This document shows positions 58,123 to 64,000 of a stretch of DNA of 64,000 nt, piece by piece. How positions within the stretch are numbered: position 1 is the stretch's first letter; each line of letters opens with the position of its first letter. This DNA comes from Deuterostichococcus epilithicus (Eukaryota; Chlorophyta; Trebouxiophyceae; Prasiolales; Stichococcaceae). The stretch lies in the NCBI GenBank assembly GCA_033439295.1, contig JAVTLE010000016.1, positions 806,001 through 870,000 on the forward strand, in the 5' to 3' direction. The position numbers were made by a program, and so were the translations under genes. The notes beneath the pieces were generated by a model. It had not been told where the DNA came from, made no database searches, and worked only from the letters and a program-made list of their open reading frames with translations.

Positions 58123-58509
58123 TCTGTCTGGGTGCTGCTGCTGACCAGGTCGAGATGGCTCACAGCAGCTTGGGTACCAGCGGATTGATCAGCGTCTGGA
58201 GCTCGCGGAGCGTGCAAGGCCAATGTTTGCAGTCTCGTCGAGCTTGCTATTTAGCATGCGAACGATTTGTGTTCGCTCACATGGCTAAGGCACAAAACTC
58301 GAGCAGCCAGTTCTCGAAAGGGTGCGCAATGAGGTGCAGGATCGATGATCATCTTGCATCTGACCCATGGAGCTGCAAAACAGTGCTTGCTTTCCCACTA
58401 CAGCTTCTTGTACGCGAGGATCGCTCAACGGCGTTGACTGTTTGACAACGTGCAGCTTGATTTTTTACCGCCGCGCTCAGGTTCCTGCAGCACAACGGCT
58501 GGCACAGCC
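58123..58509. promoter_or_regulatory. Shared upstream region of TIC56-like (-) and DUF2854 (+) genes
   Basis: The 387 bp between the divergent start codons must hold both promoters. No known element stands out and no exon is supported. Confidence 0.45.
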
Positions 58510-60421
58510 ATGCAGATGTCGTGCTTCTGCTCGTGCAGGGGCATTGTTCGCCCCACAATGCACAGGAGTGCGGCCCCTCAGCCACAAATTCCTCGGAAAA
58601 CGGCTGCCAGAACGCCGTTCACATCAGGTTCGGTGCAGCGGCGCAGCCTAGGCTTCCAGCACAGGTGTGGACATGGTCACTTGAAGCAAGCATGTGTCTT
58701 GAACGAAGCGGTGTAACTCCAGATTTGGACAGCATGCAATGGTACACGCTCGGCACCCACAGGCCCGGAAAGACTGGACGTTCATGATGTTCATGTGACC
58801 TGTGCGGCAGGACTGCGCCGCGGTACTCGCAGCGGCAGACATGCACCGCGGCTCAAGCAGAGCTGGTGGACCCTGACCCAAACTTCAGAATTGAGAAGGT
58901 GCGATCCTGTACGCATGCCATCGTGCATGCGCATGTTGCATGCATGCTGCAGTCTGCAAATTCAGGCATGTCACAACTGCTGCGAGGACGTGTCACAACT
59001 GCTGTGATGCAAGAGCATGCCGTGGGCCAACAACGCTGCCACACAGACTACCGACGGCAAACAGACTTCCTTCACAGCACGATGGATTGCGTGGGTTCGC
59101 CCAATCTTCGCTGCCCCTAGCGCAGATTTCCTTTGGCAAGATTTTGACGCCGCTGGGCGTGGGCATGCTGACCTACGGCTTTGGCAGCTTTTTCAACCTG
59201 CTGCCGGGCGGCGACGTCTCGTCGCTGCTGCTCATCTACGGCTTCGTCATCAGCCTGCTGGGCTTTGCGCTCGCATATGCACAGCTGGTCCCGGTGCCCT
59301 GCAAAACCACGAAGGATGCGTTCGAATTGCGGGAGGCGCAGGCGACAGACATACAGAAGCAGGTGAGCTTGTGTCCCCACACTGTCAGCTGCCTCTTTCA
59401 GCGGTCGCTGCTTACTTGGACGGTCGGCGGGGGCCTGTGCTGCGGGAGCGCCTTTCCCTGCGGCATGCTTGGCGGCAGACTCACTGCACCCATGCAGGCC
59501 CGTGTCCACAGCCCGGTCACATCTCTGGCGACTGCCACAGATTAGTGACACTACACATGCTGGTGCAGGTTCGTGAGGACGTGACACGCTACAGGTACGG
59601 TGACGAGCAGCACTTGGACGAGGCACTGGACCGCATCTTCCGCTTCAACAAGGTGCTTTCTGCAGACAATCAAACCGAGCTGCCGGCGTCGCTGCTGCCT
59701 GGCCAGCCTGAGCGCACAAGCCCCATCAGATGGCTTTTCGAACGGCGACCCTTGCAACTGCAGGGCGGCTCTAAGGGCGTGCCCCGGAGGTTCACTCCCA
59801 TTCTCAAGGGCGTGCGTGAGGAGCTCGTCGACGGTGCCTATGCTTTGGTGAGCATTCCAAAGCATAGGCACAATGCATAATCAGCATAATCATGCAGCAC
59901 GATACCCAATCAAAGTTGCCTTGGCGACCACCCTGGCTGACAAATATGTCTTAATTTGCTGGTGGGAATCGGATGTGCCAATGCTGGTTGCATTTACCAG
60001 CCGCGCTTGCGAAGGGGCATCAGAAAACGCTGCCTGGACACGTCAATGATGCTGCAACACTGCCCGATCTCCACACGCACAGGTGCTGGAGTTTGCCAAG
60101 AAGCCGGAGATGGCATTCGAGGAGTGGACCAGCCGGCAGGACAAATTCCAGTCATTCTTTGGCCCTGGCGTGAAGGCTACGCTGGAGGAGACAGAGCAGG
60201 TTGTGCACTGGTCCCGCAATCAGATGGATATATGGCCCCGTGCTCGCACTAAGAGCTGTTGCGTGCAGGCCACCAACTTGCATTCGAGGAGTTGTTGTCG
60301 TACGCAGGGCGTGGACGTGATTCTTGCCAGCGATGGCTCTGGCGAGGGCCGCGGCGGGCCGGCGCAAAAGGATGTGTTGCCTCCGCTCGTGCCGGGCATG
60401 AAGGCGCGCCAGCAGCAGTAA
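58510..60421 (+). CDS. Plastid DUF2854 membrane protein
   Basis: Seven exons join in phase: 58510-58664, 58811-58898, 59126-59362, 59569-59652, 59764-59847, 60083-60199 and 60308-60421, giving 292 residues. The first 70 residues are a Ser/Arg/Cys-rich, acid-poor plastid transit peptide. The mature part begins DPNFRIEKISFGKILTPLG, then two membrane helices (VGMLTYGFGSFFNLL; LLLIYGFVISLLGFALAYAQL), then the soluble DUF2854 part: LREAQATDIQKQVREDVTRY, YGDEQHLDEALDRIF, REELVDGAYALVLEF and FFGPGVKATLEE. These match cyanobacterial and plant DUF2854 proteins block for block. The function is unknown; the origin is likely cyanobacterial, with thylakoid or envelope location inferred. The start is the ATG at 58510, though a nearby downstream ATG is also possible. 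Confidence 0.9.
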
Positions 60422-60956
60422 GGGCAGCGCGAACGAGCCTAATCGTAATTGACAACTGCCGACGAGGGGCACAAATGGCAGGACTCTGGCTGATTATCAG
60501 GATGCACATGGCTGGACCCCCGCACGCCGTGTTTTGTGGGTTTCATCGGTAGGGGTGACAGAAGCTGCACACCACTGCTCCGGACATGCAATACTGTCGC
60601 TGCATCGTAGATAGCACTCCTAGAACGTTCATGCAACAAGCTCGTAAAAGAACCACGGGCTGCCGGCACAACCACTATGGGCGGCCACTGCTCACACAGG
60701 CTGCACCCACGTGACCAAATTCGCACAAAACGCGGAAGAGTCTCCAACAGCCTCTCCAGCAGCTTCTTACACACTGCAGGGCGATCACTAACACGGATCA
60801 TTCACATCCGTGTGTAGGTGTAGCCTCCGAAAGCTGCAGACCTTGACTTGCCAGACTTGCCAGTTCTAGTCCAGCGCCTGCCCATTTCCCAATACGCTGC
60901 CTGAAAAGACGCGCAAGAAGCCCTTGTCATTGCAGCGATCCAGCAATTGAGACAGT
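60422..60956. other. Intergenic, tandem plus-strand genes
   Basis: The 535 bp lie between the DUF2854 stop and the pyruvate kinase start and hold a 3' UTR and a promoter. No exon is supported on either strand. Confidence 0.5.
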
Positions 60957-63900
60957 ATGGCGGCACCTAGCAGGGGCAACAGAGCCAAGACGCAGGTGCT
61001 GCAGCAATGCGACATGTCCACGCTCCTCGAGACGGAGTCCAGTCAGGACGGACTGTGGACAGCCTCGAAGGGTAAGCATTCCAGAAGCTCCGTGCTTTTA
61101 AGAGGCCAGGCGTCCGCCTGACCGAGCTGCAGGCGGCTGGATACGGTTGATCTCGTGCCCTAGGTCCACCCATCCTGTAGGCTATGTTGCGGATGACCGC
61201 AAACAAGGGTGGTAGGGTGAAGAGCAAGTGGATTACGATACAGGCTGGCGGGCGGGCCCCGACGACCATGCCAACAGATCAGGCCAGCCAGGGGCAAGTA
61301 GGGTTGGGCGGCCGCCGTCTGCTGCTCACGGCTCACCTTTGCTTCTTGCACTGTGCAGTCATTGCCACCATCGGGCCGGCGTCGCAGAGCGTGGAGGTCC
61401 TGTGCAAGATGCTGGAGGCGGGCATGACGTGCATCCGATTGGACCTGACGGTGCGTCTAGCAGCTCACATTCATGCATGCGCCATGGTTCACATGACAAG
61501 GCTTGCATGATCACGGGCTCTTGCTGCCACGCCAATTTGCACGATGACTGCAGCGGACACAACATGCCGGCATCATGGCTGGATCTTACCGCCACCCCGC
61601 GTTGCAAGCATGGCTCGGGGCAGGGAGGACGCCTTTTGACCGCACAGGCTCCAGCCTGCGCCTGCACAGACACAGCCAGTACATCATGTGCCGCGGTCCA
61701 GAAACCTGTTTTCAACATGCTGTGACTGCACACGCAGTGGGGCACACTGGACTATCACAAGCAGTCACTGGAGAACGTTGCGGAGGCATCGCGCCGCACG
61801 CGCAAGCTGTGTGCGGTGATGCTGGACTCCTTTGGCCGCGAGATAGTAGTGCGCCGCAACATCACTCTGGGCGCGGACGGGTGGCCCGTCCACGAAGAAA
61901 CCATGAAGGTCGCGTCCGGCGAGAAGGTGCGGAAGCCATAAGGTGTTACAGGCTGCAAGATATCCCATCGTCGTGCAGATTCCCGGGAGGGACACCCACT
62001 CATTTGTCGAATGCTGTGGCTCTGTGCTCTCCAGCCCCACCCGGCTGCAATTGGGCTTCTTGTGCCGGCGCTGCAGTGGCTGAAGAGCCCTAGCACCGCC
62101 CTTGCACCTCAGAGCAGAAGCGGTGGCGTGCCGCGTCTGAAGCGTGCAGTGCCGACATGGACCGTGGCTTCCCGCGGCCCCGCAGGTGGTGCTGACGACC
62201 AAGTCGATGGAGGAGGCGGGCCCGAACGAGCTGCCGGTGTCGTATCAGCGGCTGCCGCAGATGGTGGAGGTGGGCGACACCATCTTCCTGGGGCGCTACC
62301 TCGTCACAGGCGCCGATGAGTCCTCGTTGTTCATGGAGGTGGGCGAGCCTCCTTCCTTGAGCTGACACATATTACGACACACATTGGCTGGTTCTGTCCT
62401 TTCATTTGGAAGCGCCTCAGCACAGAGACAGTTCACATTTGCTCCTGTGATCAGAGAGCGGCATCAGCAGCAGCTGCTCTGTGTATGGCTTGCAGCCGCT
62501 GCTTTTTACCATCACTTCCTGCTGGTGCTGGCAGCCCGTGAAGCTAGGCTTTAACCAGCCGCCTCGAGGTTATCAAGGTGTTGGCACCTGGTGATGGCCG
62601 GCCGGCACCTGCAGCTTCGCGGCGCCGGGTGGTCTCGCTTCGTCCTCTGCCGACGTTCCGACATCCCCTCTGCCAGTATACGACCCAGCCCCTCATTGCC
62701 CGATCCTTTACGCACAGGTGTCGGAGATCACAGGGACGGATGTCGTCTGCATTGCGCGCAACGAGGCGGTTCTGGGCGGCCTGCTGACGGTGTTCCACAC
62801 CGAACGCTCTGCCAGCAGCCTCACGAACCTGCAGAACGAGCTGCCGGTGAGGGCGCGGCCCCTTGCCATGTGTTGACCGAGTCCCCAGACGGTTGCCTTG
62901 CACAGGTAGCATGATGTGCAAAGATGTGCAGCAATGACAGACAACATCAAAGCCGCCGACCGTGCTGTGCACCGGCCCGGCGCCGTGCAGCCTTGAGGAA
63001 GGAGGCGTCCAGCCTGCTTCAGCAGGATCATCCGCCCCGCCGCCGCTGCGGTGCTGACACGCAGTCAAAACCCCCCGTACCCGACCCGCCGTCGCACCAG
63101 CCAAGTCATGTCAAGTCTTCTTCAACACCTTTGTTTCTTCTCCAAACCCTTCCCATGAACGTGAAACCCTGGGCAGGTGCTGCACGACCTGGACAAGGAG
63201 GCGCTCAAGGAGCTGTCGGCGGACTACGAGATCGACTTCCTGAGCCTGTCCTTCTGCCGGAGCGCCGATGACGTCAACGACGCGCGCGCCTTCCTGCGCA
63301 GTGTCGGCCTCACGTCCACCAAGGTGCGCGGCGCTCTCCTGGGCAGTGCGTGGCGCTCCCTGGGCGTGGTGCTGCAGGCTGGCGCAGCGTCAGCGTGCCA
63401 GCACCCAGGGTGCAGACCCTCCCCTGCTGCCCAGCTGCTCTCGACAAGGTGGCGGCCGGCCGATTGAACGGTCAATTCCCCGGATGACCACAGACACGTC
63501 GCTGGCGCTGTCGCAGCAGCTCATCGGGGGCTGATGTTGCCGTCCTGAACATTCGCCGAGCACACCATTCGTGCTGCGCAGGTGCTGGCCAAGTTCGAGT
63601 CGCGGCAGTCGCTGTTCAACTTCAAGGGCATTGCCGCGGCGTCGGACGGCGTCATCATGTCACGCGGCAACCTGGGCCTTGACGTGGTGCCCGAGAAGAT
63701 GGCCCTCATCCAGAAGGTGGGGAGAAGTTCTGGGCAGGGTCCGTGCTGCTTCACCCGCGCTTGCGGGGCACAGTGCAAACCGCAGCGTCGTGCATGCTGT
63801 GGTCCTTCTGGCTGTTGAGGGCTTCTGCACATATGGGAGGTGTGGCAGCAGCTGCTGCATCGGCGTCTGCGCTGCTTGATGCGACTGAGCGACAGTGTCG

Positions 63901-64000
63901 CCGACATGTGCCGAGGTGTACCCCAACCCCTGCTGCAGGCCATGATTGCCAACTGTAACATCCTGGGCAAGCCGGTCATCATCACCCGCCTGGTCGACAC
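60957..64000 (+). CDS. PK: Pyruvate kinase, plant cytosolic type (3' end outside the window)
   Basis: It transfers phosphate from phosphoenolpyruvate to ADP, the last step of glycolysis. Exons in phase: 60957-61071, 61359-61450, 61738-61926, 62186-62338, 62718-62846, 63177-63323, 63582-63716 and from 63939 past the end, about 340 residues so far. Blocks in order: VIATIGPASQSVEVLCKMLE, GMTCIRLDLTWGTLDYH, LCAVMLDSFGREI, the B domain, DIDFLSLSFCRSADDV-like IDFLSLSFCRSADDV, VLAKFESRQSLFNFKGI (catalytic Lys and metal-binding Glu present), MSRGNLGLDVVPEKMALIQK and NCNILGKPVIITRLVD. RGNLG in place of RGDLG, and LTWG in place of FSHG, are shared with a land-plant cytosolic isoform class, so activity is plausible. 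No transit peptide is seen. The junction from the first to the second exon is the least certain. Confidence 0.93.

Overview
The window reads as nuclear DNA of a green alga, most likely a trebouxiophyte (Chlorella/Coccomyxa type). The grounds are GC-rich sequence, genes cut by many short introns (donors mostly GTGAG/GTGCG, acceptors CAG), and plant-lineage proteins: plastid thioredoxin z, a TIC56-like GYF protein, a DUF2854 plastid protein, a NAB1-like cold-shock protein and a plant-type cytosolic pyruvate kinase. Almost no gene is one open reading frame, so I built gene models exon by exon and required reading phase to hold across every junction. Most models close perfectly. No bacterial operons, CRISPR arrays, rRNA genes or convincing tRNA genes are present, and I saw no intact mobile element.

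Layout: (1) 1-1864 (+), 3' part of a gene ending in SUMO-interacting-like motifs. (2) 2269-3446 (-), mitochondrial-type CPN10, divergent from (3) 3808-8155 (+), CDP-diacylglycerol synthase. (4) 8460-9543 (-), TFIIA gamma with a 9-nt exon, divergent from (5) 10101-11387 (+), thioredoxin z. (6) 11958-15524 or beyond (-), GEN1-like Holliday junction nuclease. (7) 17685-21405 (+), membrane-anchored PC-esterase/GDS-motif protein. (8) 22487-25532 (-), cold-shock/zinc-knuckle RNA-binding protein built from 12 small exons. (9) 26075-29359 (-), IPI3/WDR18/RID3 WD40 protein, divergent from (10) 29891-33864 (+), Golgi-type FkbM-like methyltransferase. (11) 34153-34855 (+), small unknown gene. (12) 34968-39244 (+), unknown 13-exon gene. 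(13) 39386-56426 (-), a 17-kb URB1/NPA1 gene. (14) 57279-58122 (-), TIC56-like GYF protein, divergent from (15) 58510-60421 (+), DUF2854 plastid protein. (16) 60957-64000 (+), pyruvate kinase, cut by the window end.

Genes alternate in strand through most of the window, giving short shared promoters (360-560 bp) and convergent 3' ends. Two genes, URB1 and IPI3/RID3, belong to 60S ribosomal subunit assembly. TRX z, TIC56-like and DUF2854 point to the plastid. The rest is housekeeping (lipid synthesis, transcription, DNA repair, glycolysis, chaperonin).

The most notable features are gene-structural: very small exons carrying whole functional motifs, recurrent GC-AG introns, an unrecognised 476-residue protein, and small repeat structures inside introns. 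I found no clearly new multi-gene system.
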